From: Eutreptiella sp. 'Long Island Sound 2002'
Lineage: Eukaryota; Euglenozoa; Euglenophyceae; Eutreptiales; Eutreptiaceae
Direction: 5' to 3'
DNA length: 64,000 nucleotides
Assembly: GCA_964036045.1 (NCBI GenBank)
Contig: OZ038387.1
Location: 61,197,604 to 61,261,603, forward strand
Shown: positions 52,075 to 63,027 of the stretch, piece by piece
Layout: each line of letters starts with the position of its first letter
Position numbering within the stretch: the first letter of the stretch is position 1
Translations under genes and position numbers: made by a program
Notes under the pieces: generated by a model
Told to the model about the DNA's origin: nothing
The model's database searches: none
The model's input: the letters and a program-made list of their open reading frames with translations, nothing else

Positions 52075-55000
52075 GCCGTTGGCCGCCTGTGGGTGTTTAC
52101 ATTTGGGAGGATCTGAGTGCTTGCTTACGATTCTAGGGGACAGGTGATTTGTCATTTGCCAGTGTTTCATGTGGCACATAGAATATGAACATGATATGTG
52201 CCTGTTTCCAGGAGTAAGTTTCATCCCTCAACTGCTGTTTGCTAACACATACCACTGTGCATGTAAATAGTTGTTGGGCCAGTTGTTGGAGGGGGGGGGT
52301 CTAGGGATTTTCCCAGGTCCATTAGTGGGTCAAGGACCCTCCCTTTGCAGGGGCCTCCCCCCCCCCCAAATATTCTTGCCCAAGAAACATTCGATGGCCG
52401 TGTCAGAGCGGTGATTCCAAGGCAACACTCGGTGCTGGCCTGGTTTGCGTTGCGAGAGCGGTAAGGCAAAACACATTGTGGTCGCAGAACGCTTGAGCTG
52501 AGTCGACCAGCGAGTCTGGCATCAAGCCAGGATCATGCTGGTTGTTGCAAAGTGTGACGTCATGGCCTATATTCTTGCTCAATTCCATGAACTGTGGAAT
52601 TTTTTGATTTCGGCCGAAAATTTTTCTTGTGGACCGAACCCTGTGGGTCAAGGCGGGAACGGCATCACAAGGATGTCCATGCAAATGGCTATACCTCTTT
52701 TGTCGCCATTTCCCAGCACTGTTATGCTTTTTTTTTTAAAGAAATGTTTCAATTGCCTCAAGCTTGCGCACAGCTGTCACTATGCAAAGTGTCAGCTAAA
52801 AGGGCACACCATTTTTCAGGACGTCTGTAACGACTCAACCGGACACGGCGGAAGGTACAGAGGCGTGACAGGAACCACGGAGAATTGTCAGGGCTTTCTT
52901 TCTGATGCAGCATTGTACATGTAAAGGGGGGGAGAGATATGCACAACACTATGACCCCTTTGGATGCTCAGAAACTAGTGAACAGGAAGATTTTTTGTAA
53001 TGACGGATGCACACTGTTTTTTTCCAGCTTTGACCAACAGGGGAAAGGAACCTCCTGCTGAAGTTCGTTTCCAGCTCATATCACCAGAAGCTCGACAGCT
53101 TGTAAACGTCTTGGCCACAAGCTCAGGAAATGTTCAATTGCAAGCTGATGAAAACCAAACTAACAACTGGGCGGGACATTTGTGCAGTCCATGAAGCTTT
53201 GCACGTTTTGCCCTCCCAGGGAACAAAGACTGCTTTAGGATTCGGGTTTGGAGCTGCGCCCCCTCACAGGGACTTTCCGTAACGAAAGACCAGATGAACT
53301 GCCACAAGGGTGTTTGTCGCCGTTCTCGCTGTTGCATCAATTTTTGTCCCTGTAGGGCATCGCCATTGTACAGAATGGTGTTCTGCGCCCTCTGTACCTG
53401 CTTACCCTCAATACATGGCAGAGTGCCTACTGTGGCAAAATTGAGGCCCCTTCATGTGTTATTAGGCATTCACGTTTGAAAGGCTTCTGGTGCAGAGGTC
53501 AGCTGTTTTGTCAATCTTGGAATATGGCAGCCTGAAGTGGAGTTACTCTTGGCTGAACAAGTAGTCCTCTTAAGGCGTCAAGGGTTGTTGGTCTGTGTTG
53601 TTGGGATGCGTGTTGCAATCCTGTCGAATTTGGCAGATGGTTCGGAAGATAGACGCTTCTATTTCAATCATTCGTCCTTTTATCTTCTGATGCAGAAGAC
53701 TCAAATGCCTGGATTAAGGCATCTGTATTGCTCAACATACGTCCTTGCCAGAGAAAGGCGTCATACAAGTCGCACTAAATCTTTTCCTTGTGCACTTTTG
53801 CACGAGGCATGTAACAGACCTCAATGTAGCCCTCCCGCCTGTGCACCCCTCTGAATTGGTTCTTTTGGTTGTGTTGAGGAAGGAACACAGTGTTCGTTGG
53901 TCTGTTGAAAGATATATGGACCAAAAAGTGCTGAAACCCAACTATCCCCAGTAAGGTAGATATGCACCTGGTTCCATTATAAGTTTCTACTGGGGTTTTG
54001 GGCTGGGGGTTGGCATTTTGGTCTGTCTCCCCTGTGCTGCCCCCACAACAACCCAGCCCTCAAAATGGTTCCCACGTCCATGGTGTTTGCATCCTTGCCC
54101 ACCGAAACAAGTCTTAGTGCTCTCTATGGGTATTGCATCAATGCGAATGCTCACCATAGTGACCCCACACCTCCATCCTATCCCGACCCTTCACCTGCTA
54201 ATTTAGCCCGTCTGCAGTGAGCCCTATGGGCACTGGGACCCGACCAAACAATATTTGTGCAGCTGATGACATTTTTGGCTGTGGCGTGCATCTCACGTCA
54301 CTTGCAACAGTTTTGGAGCATTGGTAAAAGGTTTGTCAATTATTTGCACAGCCAAACCATGGCCACCCTCCACAACAGAAGCAAAGCTTTGTCAGCACTC
54401 CGTTTTTGGCTGCAAAAGTGGTTGATTTTCTCAGTACCAATCATTCAAGCATCGCGTTTTGCAGCACTGAGAAGGGGGTTAGCAGACAGAGACAACGCTG
54501 GTTTAATTCTAAAGGGCACCTATCTTTGAAACAGGAAGCCATACCAATTGCTGTATGTCGGCTTGAGTGTGTATCTTCCCTAATTATGCTGGCCCGTGGC
54601 TCGCCGACCCGAATGTTCAGTGTGCATTGGACCTGTGCCTGCCTGGGATGTGGGTGCCCTTGACAACCATTAAACAGAAACCCCACGATTCATCAAAAAG
54701 ATGCTGCCTTTGCAGATTGTGTGCTGGCAATTCAACACTGCCCCCCCTCCCTTTCTCTCGCATCCAATGTTCTCCCTCTTCCGCTTAGAATCTAGGAGTT
54801 TTCACACGTGCTCCAGCTGCGTGTCATTTTGCACTGCCTGAAACCCCGCAATTCCCTGAAGTCCCATTGAAACACGAGAAAAGGGATGTTTTTCTTTTTC
54901 AGCATTTTTTGTTCTTTAACCTAACTGTAGTACTGCTGTAGGTGCTGGCACCTGCATTTAATGGGTGTGCTTGTGCTGGATTCTGTTTTCCCCCTGCAAG

Positions 55001-55290
55001 CCACTGTCAGCGGTGGGGCATGCACTCGAACTTCAGTTACTGCCGATTGCTGCCACGTCACGTAGGCATCTGCGGAAAGTGCATATAGGAAGGACAGTAA
55101 GCCAAGGTTTCTACGCTGGAGACTGCGCTGTCCCTTACGCGTGTGCCCTCTTTTTTGGGAGAAAAGCGGCTCCGTCTACCTTTCTTTCGCGTTCAGTCCC
55201 TCGGGACATTGTGCACAGTGTCACGTAGAATTCAAAGATGTCCCTCTTGCACTCCCACAAAACCTGTACTTGTTGACGTACCCTGACCCC
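52075..55290. other. Gene-free stretch
   Basis: No supported gene. G- and C-runs at about 52291-52299 and 52358-52368 face each other. A run of T lies near 52730-52738. Short frames on both strands lack motifs. Confidence 0.4.
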
Positions 55291-55293
55291 CCC

Positions 55294-56418
55294 ATGTCCA
55301 GCCCCCCCCAGGGTACACGGTTCCCCCCCACCCCGGGGGGAACCGTCACAGAACGGCCGGGGAGCCCACGACGCAAGCGACCCCAGCTACAGCAAGGGGA
55401 TGCGCGGTCACATACGGCCCTGGAGGCCCCAGACCGTCACGGGAGCCCAGCCGGAGCTCCCCTCCCCATGTCCAGGCATGCGCTCTCATACCTACAGCTC
55501 ACAGGAGCTATCACTCCTGAGCGTGCTTCACGCATAGTGGTGGTAAGCACCCCAGAGGGGCAGCGCACCCCACTACCGATACGAAGCCCGGAGCAGCCTC
55601 CACACGAAAAGGGACGCGACATCCCCCCGGGGATAGCAAGGATGTTGCAGCAGATCCGGATGCCCCCAGCAAGGCCACAACCGCTACAGCCCCGAAGGGA
55701 ACCACGGCCCAACGCGCGGACTTCACGCACCGCCGTCCTGCCCACCGGCCCTCCGATGGGGTTCAACGTAACTAGCACCCCGTCTCCGCGGGTGCTGAGT
55801 AGGCCAGGGCAATTCTCGCCATCTCCGGCATGGTCGCCGGCGGTGACTTCCAGTTGGCACTCAGTGCGGCACGTGTCCCCAGAGCATTGGTCGCCCGCAT
55901 GCACACCAGGGGGGGGGTCTGACCGACAGCAGGATTCACCTCACCTGCCCCCCGTCCTGCTTGCGCCCCTATTTGAGAGCGCCATGTCTACCCCGCGAAG
56001 GGCCAGCACTCAGAGTGCGTCTGATGAGGACGTGCAACAATATGCCGTCCGGTGTTCTACCCCCCCCGATCTGCCCCCATCCCTGCTGGCGCCACTTTTT
56101 GAGAGCGTGATGTCTGCCTCGCGAGCGGGCAGCACTCATCGTGAGTGCGATGAGGACATGGGTCAGTACGAAGTCCAGTACTCTACCCCACCCTCCGTGG
56201 GGGAGTGGCCCCCTAACCCCTTTACCTTTCCCTCTCTTCGCGGAGCACAGCGTCTCTGCACGGAATTGCCTGGCATGGCCCGACAGGGCCAGGGATGGGT
56301 TCGTGACCCCCATGCACGACACTCCACCATGCTGTACAGCATGCAGGAGGGTGCTCTGTCTCCCAACAGTGCGGAGGGGCTCATGAAGCATGGACGGGCC
56401 TCACGTGAGGCAACATAA
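55294..56418 (+). CDS. Hypothetical proline/serine-rich protein with an internal duplication, 374 aa
   Basis: The frame is open from 55141, but the disordered protein-like part starts at the ATG at 55294 (MSSPPQGTRFPPTPGG). Most of it is Pro, Ser and Arg, hence probably unstructured. Residues about 215-325 contain a tandem repeat of about 43 residues: LPPVLLAPLFESAMS and LPPSLLAPLFESVMS, each followed by an S/T-R stretch, a D-E-D segment, QYAVRCSTPP or QYEVQYSTPP. The conserved L-L-A-P-L-F-E-S blocks could be short binding motifs. I do not recognise the family. It may be an exon of a larger gene or a domesticated gag-like fragment. Confidence 0.4.
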   Translation: MSSPPQGTRFPPTPGGTVTERPGSPRRKRPQLQQGDARSHTALEAPDRHGSPAGAPLPMSRHALSYLQLTGAITPERASRIVVVSTPEGQRTPLPIRSPEQPPHEKGRDIPPGIARMLQQIRMPPARPQPLQPRREPRPNARTSRTAVLPTGPPMGFNVTSTPSPRVLSRPGQFSPSPAWSPAVTSSWHSVRHVSPEHWSPACTPGGGSDRQQDSPHLPPVLLAPLFESAMSTPRRASTQSASDEDVQQYAVRCSTPPDLPPSLLAPLFESVMSASRAGSTHRECDEDMGQYEVQYSTPPSVGEWPPNPFTFPSLRGAQRLCTELPGMARQGQGWVRDPHARHSTMLYSMQEGALSPNSAEGLMKHGRASREAT

Positions 56419-57420
56419 AGGACGGAGGGGGGAGCCTCTTGTCATACAGGGCGGCAGCTCTCCAGAAACCCGCGCGACTTGCCCCTTGGGTGAGTTTGGG
56501 GGCTGGAATGGGTAGAAGCCCCATGGACTATTGCTCCTTAATATGATTTCCTTCCTGTTTTCCCCCTGCAAGTCTTGATCCCACCACCAGTGGATTGTGA
56601 CTGTTTCGCATACCTCGCCTGTTGCAAAGTTGGCACCTGAGAAAGTTTTTCGGCAGCAAGATTGTTGATCAATCTCCATTCTGGCAACATAGTACAGGCA
56701 TTTTGCCATGAAAAATGAGCTTATTGCGGTGGAGCCCAGTGGATTTTGTCACATATGCTTTGGTCCATTACTGAGGGATGCCTTGATGCAAATGATCCTG
56801 TGTGTTGAGAGCACCAGTCATTAGCGGCACATCTCTTGAGTATGGCTCCAGAGGTCAAGTTCCCCTGCTCAATAATGTCATGGTGATGCCACTTGCAGTG
56901 TAGCGTGCATGCAGGTTGTTTCCAGGCTGTAATTTTCCCGTGGGCAATGCTACCACACAGATGTAGTTGTATGAACAAAGCAGACTGCACTTTTGCAAAG
57001 GCCCCCTGTGCCATGGTGCACGGCGAGATGCGATCGACTTGATCTGCAGGGGTCAGCGAGACTAGCGGTGGTGATGGTGGCGCCACATGAGGGAAGCTCG
57101 AGGACACACCGACCCCAACGGTGAGGAATTCCTGGTCAAAGCCAGAAGGAATTTGGGAAGGCGTCAATGCCACAGCGGTGCCCTGGCTGGGCGACCTTCC
57201 GAAGCCCCGTCGCATATTGTTCCACTGCCCGATGCTGATTTGTCCTTAGCACACGGCCCCACTGCTGCGCGGTGCTGAGCAGGGTTCAGGGTGCAGGGTC
57301 ACCTGCGCCTTTAACCCTTCAGCAACCTCCTCTACACCGCAGCCCCCCCCCACCCCCTCTCTCTACCCTCAGCTGGTGCCCTCCTCCATACAGTATCCCC
57401 CTGACAGAAGGCCCCGACAG

Positions 57421-57548
57421 CCTTATCCCTCCTCTCTGCGAGGAAGGCAGGCAGGTAGCAGGGAACGGTAATGTACTGTCTCAGAACATGTGTTTGAAGC
57501 GCCGGACGATCTCAAACACTTGTAAATGGCTCTGGACAGTCAAAAAAA
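57421..57548 (+). repeat. Dispersed repeat (family D), copy 1
   Basis: CCTTATCCCTCCTCTCTGCG, then GGCAGGYAGGT, ACGGTAATGT, TGTCTCAGA, GTTTGAAGCGCCGGACGAT, then TGGACAGTCAAAAAAA. The same order recurs at 59906 and 60188. Confidence 0.6.
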
Positions 57549-59905
57549 GAAAACTATCCCCCGACAGAAACATGCACGCAAAAAATATCAAAGAATGATC
57601 CCAGCGAAGTGGCACTTCCAACACAATATCTTTCAGTATTGTATTGTCAGGGCTCTCCCATAAGCCATCCATGACCAGAAATATGAGCCGCTAATTGTTC
57701 ACACAATACATTTGCTGCCTTGTCCGGTGCTCATGCTTCAAACTCATTTTCTTTTGCAAAGAAGGTTCAGCCCCTGCATAGCCCCCCCCGCCTTTATGAC
57801 AAAATTGGGTCTGCAGGTCCCCCAGAGGACTCAAGTGGATCAGATTCGCCGGGCCCTTGGGACAGGAGGGGGCATGGACTGAGCAGAGTCCACAGGGCTT
57901 GGTGGGTTAGTGGGTAAGGGCTGAGGAGGGCAAAAAGTAGGAGGCTGTCAGCAGTGACCAATCCACGCAGCAATGACCAATCCACTCAGTGAGGGTGGTC
58001 CAGCACTCGGCGGAGCTGTCCAGTGTTGATCATGCTGGAAGGTAGATGGAAGGTAGCGCAGCTTGGAAGCTCAGAACATTGATGCCGACTGAGGAGCATC
58101 TGCCCTTGCGAAAGTATGGTATGGAGGGTGCCTCGCGGTGCGGGCGCACAGTGCAATATAAGCCCAATTGGCGTCAAACGACGGTAACAATAGATGTTGC
58201 ACAACAGTGGACATGGGTAGTGAACACCAAAAATGGGTGGCCAATTGTTGTGTTTTGGTAGAAAGAAGTTGTGGCCTAGAGCATTTGTCTGTGGTTTGTT
58301 CGTGGGCAGCAGGGGATCTTTGTGCATTCAAAGATGTCGGTGTCTCCTGTGTATGCAATGGGACACATGGTAATTAATGCTCCCTCTTGAAGCTCAGCAG
58401 TGATGTCCCACCATCAATTCTGTGTAGCCATCAATTCTCTAGGGATGAGGTCCTTGGAGAGGTGCAGACAATTGTTGCATGCTGACCCTTTCGGCCACGG
58501 CTTACTTGCCTATAAAAGGAGTGTAGGAGAATGCCATGCACGCAGTGCACATGCAGTGCGCACACGGTGCAAGAACTTGGCCTAGTACATCACCGCAAAC
58601 TGTGGCGCCGCAGAGCAGCAGAATTCTAGTACACGGTACTAATCACAGTGTAGCAATTACGGGGCAACCTAGCAATTACGGGGGCAGCCTGCCCATGCCG
58701 GCAACAAGTGGAATGGGCCATGCGACATTGCCACAACAGAGAAAGCTGTCCGAGTCCCTGTGGGGAACGGCATTGAGATGTAGGGTAGTGAAACCTAAGG
58801 TTAGCGACTGCAAACTGTGGACACACTGTCGGTACAAGCCCCACATATAAAGCACACACCGGGCACCGTGAGGAGGGAAGAGCCCACACAGTTCGCGACG
58901 CGCATGGGGCGCACATTGTGGGCCCAAACCCTGGGAGGGGATGCTTGCCCGACCGGTCACATCCCTATCCGCGGGGTTGAAATTGGACGCGCAAGAGGTA
59001 TTGTACACACTGCAGTAGAAGACGTCTGGCTGACGGCGGCAGTGGACTCAAACGAGAGAGTCTACATGCTGACCCCTAAAAATTTTGGTGCACAAAGCGA
59101 TATGGCAGGTCCACGTCGGGTAGCACCACCAACTCATTGACGTAGGGGTGGTTGTAGTACAAGAGTACAGGAGATTGAGACCGGTCAGGACATGGCTCTG
59201 TTAGCGAGAAAGAGGGTTTGTCAGGTGGGAACACGTCACTAGCAAACATTGGGAAGAGAGCATCATAGCCGTCAACTACCTGAGATGGACACACCAGCAG
59301 ACAGTCTACCAAGAAATGGTCGGCTCACACATGCAGCAATTGAGGGCCATGTATGGATTTGAGTCACACCGGATCCACGGGACGACAACTACAATCCACC
59401 CCAAACGCCGGGGACAGGACACAATGCCGTAAGGCGGATGTGTGAAATGAGGTTGTGGGGCTACCTGTGGTGCCCCTACCCCACCACCACGGAATGGGCT
59501 ATAGCCCAATATCACCTACCGCGGCAAGCTTTGACGTGCACCAGTTATGACTGCGGGAGAGCACACAGCGCGGAGGCGCCCGCGGCGCCGCTATCACTCC
59601 TAACAGCCCACACCACCACACCAGCATACCCCAAGCCCACACCACCACACCAGCATACCCCGGTGTCTAGCAATTCAGTAGGAGTGGCCTGCGGGAAAGG
59701 CATTGTGCGCATCACTAAAGCAACCATAATTGATGTTAGCGAGTGGAGCGAGCTAATAACGGTTTCGCTCATGTCAGAGTGAGCGTTGTTTCCTTCCGAT
59801 TGTCTTTTAGTGTCCCAAGATCCCGAGAAAGGGAAGGTAGTGGACTGTACTGACGAATTGCATTTGTTGCCAAGTGCCTGCTCCGTTCCTCTTTGCGCAG
59901 CGAAA

Positions 59906-60028
59906 CCTTATGCCCCCTCTCTGTGAGGATGGCGGGTAGGTGACACGGTAGGGTAATGTACTTATTGTCTCAGACCATGAGTCTGAAGAGCCGGCACACT
60001 CTAGTATAATCTCGAACAATTGTCTAAA
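59906..60028 (+). repeat. Dispersed repeat (family D), copy 2
   Basis: CCTTATGCCCCCTCTCTGTG, GGCGGGTAGGTGACACGGTA, GTCTCAGACCATGAGTCTGA and AGAGCCGGCACACT align with the copies at 57421 and 60188. The preceding 59570-59700 (GGAGGCGCCCGCGGCGCC, a duplicated CACACCACCACACCAGCATA, TCAGTAGGAGTGGCCTGCGG) aligns with 60050-60150. Confidence 0.6.
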
Positions 60029-60187
60029 CGCTACAAGGGGTGCACAGTGTGGAGGCGCCTGCGGCGCCTCGTCCTGTTGTGACAATCTTGACAATCAACA
60101 CTCATACGCCAAAACACCCAAATGTCCTGCGACTCAGCAGGAGTGGCTTTGGGCAAGGCGCTAATCACATCGCCGAGTACTCCTTAG

Positions 60188-60330
60188 CCTTATGCCCCCT
60201 CTTTGTGAGGGCGGCGGGCAGGCGACAAGGTACGGTAATGTGTTGTCTCAGACAATGAGTGTGAAGAGCCAGACGATGCATGCATGCCGTCGAACAGTTG
60301 CCAATGGCACCGGACAGTCAAAAAAAATTG
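60188..60330 (+). repeat. Dispersed repeat (family D), copy 3
   Basis: CCTTATGCCCCCTCTTTGTG, GGCGGGCAGGCGACAAGGTA, GTCTCAGACAATGAGTGTGA and then TGGCACCGGACAGTCAAAAA, itself duplicated as TGGCACTGGACAGTAAAAAA. It lies 376 bp before the gag start of the second retroelement copy, so it may be part of that element's left end. Confidence 0.6.
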
Positions 60331-60705
60331 TCGATGGCACTGGACAGTAAAAAAAAGAGAGAGAGAGTAGTATGTCCGTAAACAACACGTCTACGAAAAT
60401 GTGCAGTGCACGCAATGCGACTGAGGCACCCTCATCGTCTTCAAGGGGGCGCGCCATGCGCTGTGCGTGCGTTGTGCGAAAAGTCGGCTGTTTTGCACCA
60501 ACAGTAGGCCCAGGTTCCAGGGACCTGAATTCTGCACCCTACAGCCCCGGTTGGTACACCAGGGATTTTTTTCTTTCAGTTTGATGCTTGCCACAGGTCC
60601 TAGGGTCCTAGTTCTCTAGGAAAGAGAGTTCTGTTGTAACCCTGTTCTCCCCATCCCTGATTGTGCTCAGCGTATTTATTTGCTCCATTCTCATTGCGTG
60701 TACCA

Positions 60706-62264
60706 TGAGCCAGCCAAAATCTGCGACGACAGCACCGGTGGAAGCGGACTGGACATGGGACCGTCTCATTGCAAAGCAGCCTCAAGTATTGGACGTGGCT
60801 TTGTCTGCTCTCGTAGCCAGCCCTCCGCTGGCCAAGCGCATACCACAGGAGCATAGATCCACGGTTCTTCTGGCAGGCTCGGCGACCTAAAACGGTTCAA
60901 AACAGATCAATGACGACGTCGCTAGCCAAGATCTTTTATGACAATCTCGGAGTGACTGTGGTGAACAGTTCCTTCACGTACTACCGGGATGTGTTCCTGT
61001 TCGGGCGGATGCTTGGCTAGGGACTGGAAATTCAATCGCTCGAACTGACACCATAGCAGTCCGCTGCGGCATTCACACTGGCACAATGTCTCTCCACAGG
61101 ATTTCACAACCTGGATCGGGCAGTCACAATGGACACAGATGCGGCCCAGAACACCACCAAAGCAGGAGAACCGGTGCCAGGTCTATCAAGAACGCCAAGA
61201 CCATGCGCAAGCGTACAGGGGCCACACGTTGGACGCAGGAACTGGTGAAGGCGCTGGAGCACTACCTCAAAGGTATACGAGAACTGCCAGGTGATGGACA
61301 GGCACCGGGGGATCCGGCTCTGGAAATGCATGCTACCTTGGGCGAAGAGTTGGCGCAGGATGTGTGGCACGTTTTGCTGGACTGTGACGCGCCAGGGCGC
61401 AAAGTTCTCAAGAGCGCGGACAAACACAAGCGGAAAAAGGCCAAACAACAGCCTGAAAAAGGCCACAAACAAAAGAAAGGGTCGCGCAGGTCCAGGCGAT
61501 TCTCCGACTCATCGGCGCCGGACGATAGCTCCAGCTCCTCATCCACGGCATCCTCATCCTCTTCGTCAAGCGGGAGCAGACGAAAGCGCAGCGACAAACC
61601 AGGGGCATCGTCATCGGTATGGAGCCCAGCGAAGCCCACCATGGTCATCGTGGATGGAAAGGAGCACTTTAGAGGGAAGACATCGAACAACCTCATCAAC
61701 TGCTCGAAGCCGCCACAGATGAAGTGCCGGTTCTGTAAGGCGCACCATGGGTTTTGGGAAGGGCCGGCGTTCGGATGCCCCGGTCCCCGCAAAAAGTCAC
61801 TACCAAGAGGAAAACGCCTCCGGCGCTGGGGCAGGGGCACCAGAAGGTTCTTGCACGCGGTCGACCTGCTCCAGTGCGCAATGGCCCAGGATTTGGGGGT
61901 CTCCTACGCTGCGACGGCCGTGCGAGGCCTTGGCATATCGACAGTCGAAGGATACTCGCGGCAGATCCGCAAAATGCAAAGGCGGCTGGCAATGCAACCG
62001 GGTGAGTCACCCACAGATGTCCTGGAGTCGCAAATGCTTTGGGAAGTCCAGCAAGGGCATACCGAGGCAAACACGAAGAAACTGCTCTTTGGGTTGCGCT
62101 TGCTTGAGAAGTTCAACTGGATCGCTCCAACAGTACAACCCTCTGACTGGTTGTTCATCAACGCCTTCCAAAATGTTCCGCTGCGCAAACAGGAGGGACG
62201 CACGAAGCAATGGGCCGCCATGGACTGTCTCAGGCAGCTGTGTTCAGTCGCAAAAACCCTCTAG
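60706..62264 (+). pseudogene. Second retroelement copy: gag and recombinase N-terminus, broken
   Basis: From the ATG at 60706 (MSQPKSATTAPVEADWTWD) the frame aligns with the gag at 47038, including A-K/M-R-I-P-x-x-H-R and V-L-x-A-G. It is stopped by TAA at about 60888 and again near 60939. An open stretch from 61086 carries the second helical region, the Lys-rich and Ser-rich stretches, the knuckle CRFCKAHHGFW, and, without any stop, the recombinase N-terminal domain (SYAATAVRGLGISTVEGYSR to WIAPTVQPSDWL). It ends in a TAG at 62262. gag and recombinase are thus fused here, unlike copy 1. Confidence 0.7.
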
Positions 62265-62273
62265 GACCGGGAA

Positions 62274-62960
62274 GTGGTATCCCTTGTAGCCTTGTCCATT
62301 GCCTTTGGACTCAAGATATCGGAGGTGTTCACGGCAGCACCGGTTGAAGGAGTTCTTAGATTCCGTGGCACGAAAGGAGGGTCGGGAATGCAACGCCCGC
62401 AGATGGGGCCCTGGGTGCGCAAGTGGGGAGATTTCCTCGCCAGGCTGCGGGCGCTCAGCGGCCACCACCCCCACAGAGCGGCGTTCGTCACATCCAAGGC
62501 ACACCTCGCCGCGGCATTTGGGAGCCTGCTCCAAGCAGACGGGTGCTGCTGCCGCACAATACGCTGGCACTCGTGGTGCAGATTCGGGGCTGCCTAGCTA
62601 CAATCCCCATCCATGCCGCTACACCTTATCCAAATTTGGGGCAGATGGAAAACGCCAGCCATCGCCCGCATGTATGCGACGCCTCCCTCCAGCTGGACAT
62701 TCACCAAAGGTGGGCCCATGCCGGGTCTGAAGTGGAAGGACGACAAACCCGGATGGTATGAAGTCCTGTGGCCATCAACGGCCATCTTCGGTGAATGGAT
62801 ACGCAAAGCCCTGCAGCCGGATACCGCCAACAGCCGATCTGCTGGGAAGCACACGCATGCAAAGGCCGTTAAACGCCCGCGCACGACATGAAACACTTGG
62901 TAAGGGTTTGCCCCCGACCTCACAAGCATGTTCTCTGCAGTCGCACATCTTAAAGGGATA
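62274..62960 (+). pseudogene. Second retroelement copy: recombinase catalytic part, broken
   Basis: It continues after the stop with FGLKISEVFTAAPVEGVLRF, RGTKGG, MGPWVRKWGDFLARLRALSG and IRWHSWCRFGAA (H-x-x-R kept), then a TAG at 62596. After it, LIQIWGRWKTPAIARMYATP holds the tyrosine nucleophile, followed by WIRKALQPDTANSRSAGK. The intact spelling WGRWK...ARMY helped to show where copy 1 is frameshifted. Several in-frame stops make this copy inactive. Confidence 0.65.
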
Positions 62961-63027
62961 AACCCCGCCCGCAGGCCCATGGTCATTTCCGCTCTTCATC
63001 ATCTCGCCCTTTCTATTATCGGCTTGC

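Larger units (their letters stand above)
56420..60700. other. Stretch without supported genes, holding three copies of a short repeat
   Basis: No gene is supported. Three related ~125-140-bp repeats lie at 57421-57548, 59906-60028 and 60188-60330 (listed separately), the last two preceded by a GGAGGCGCCYGCGGCGCC block. C-runs occur near 57342-57351 and 57783-57791. The 3' part may include the 5' end of the retroelement that begins its gag at 60706. Confidence 0.4.
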
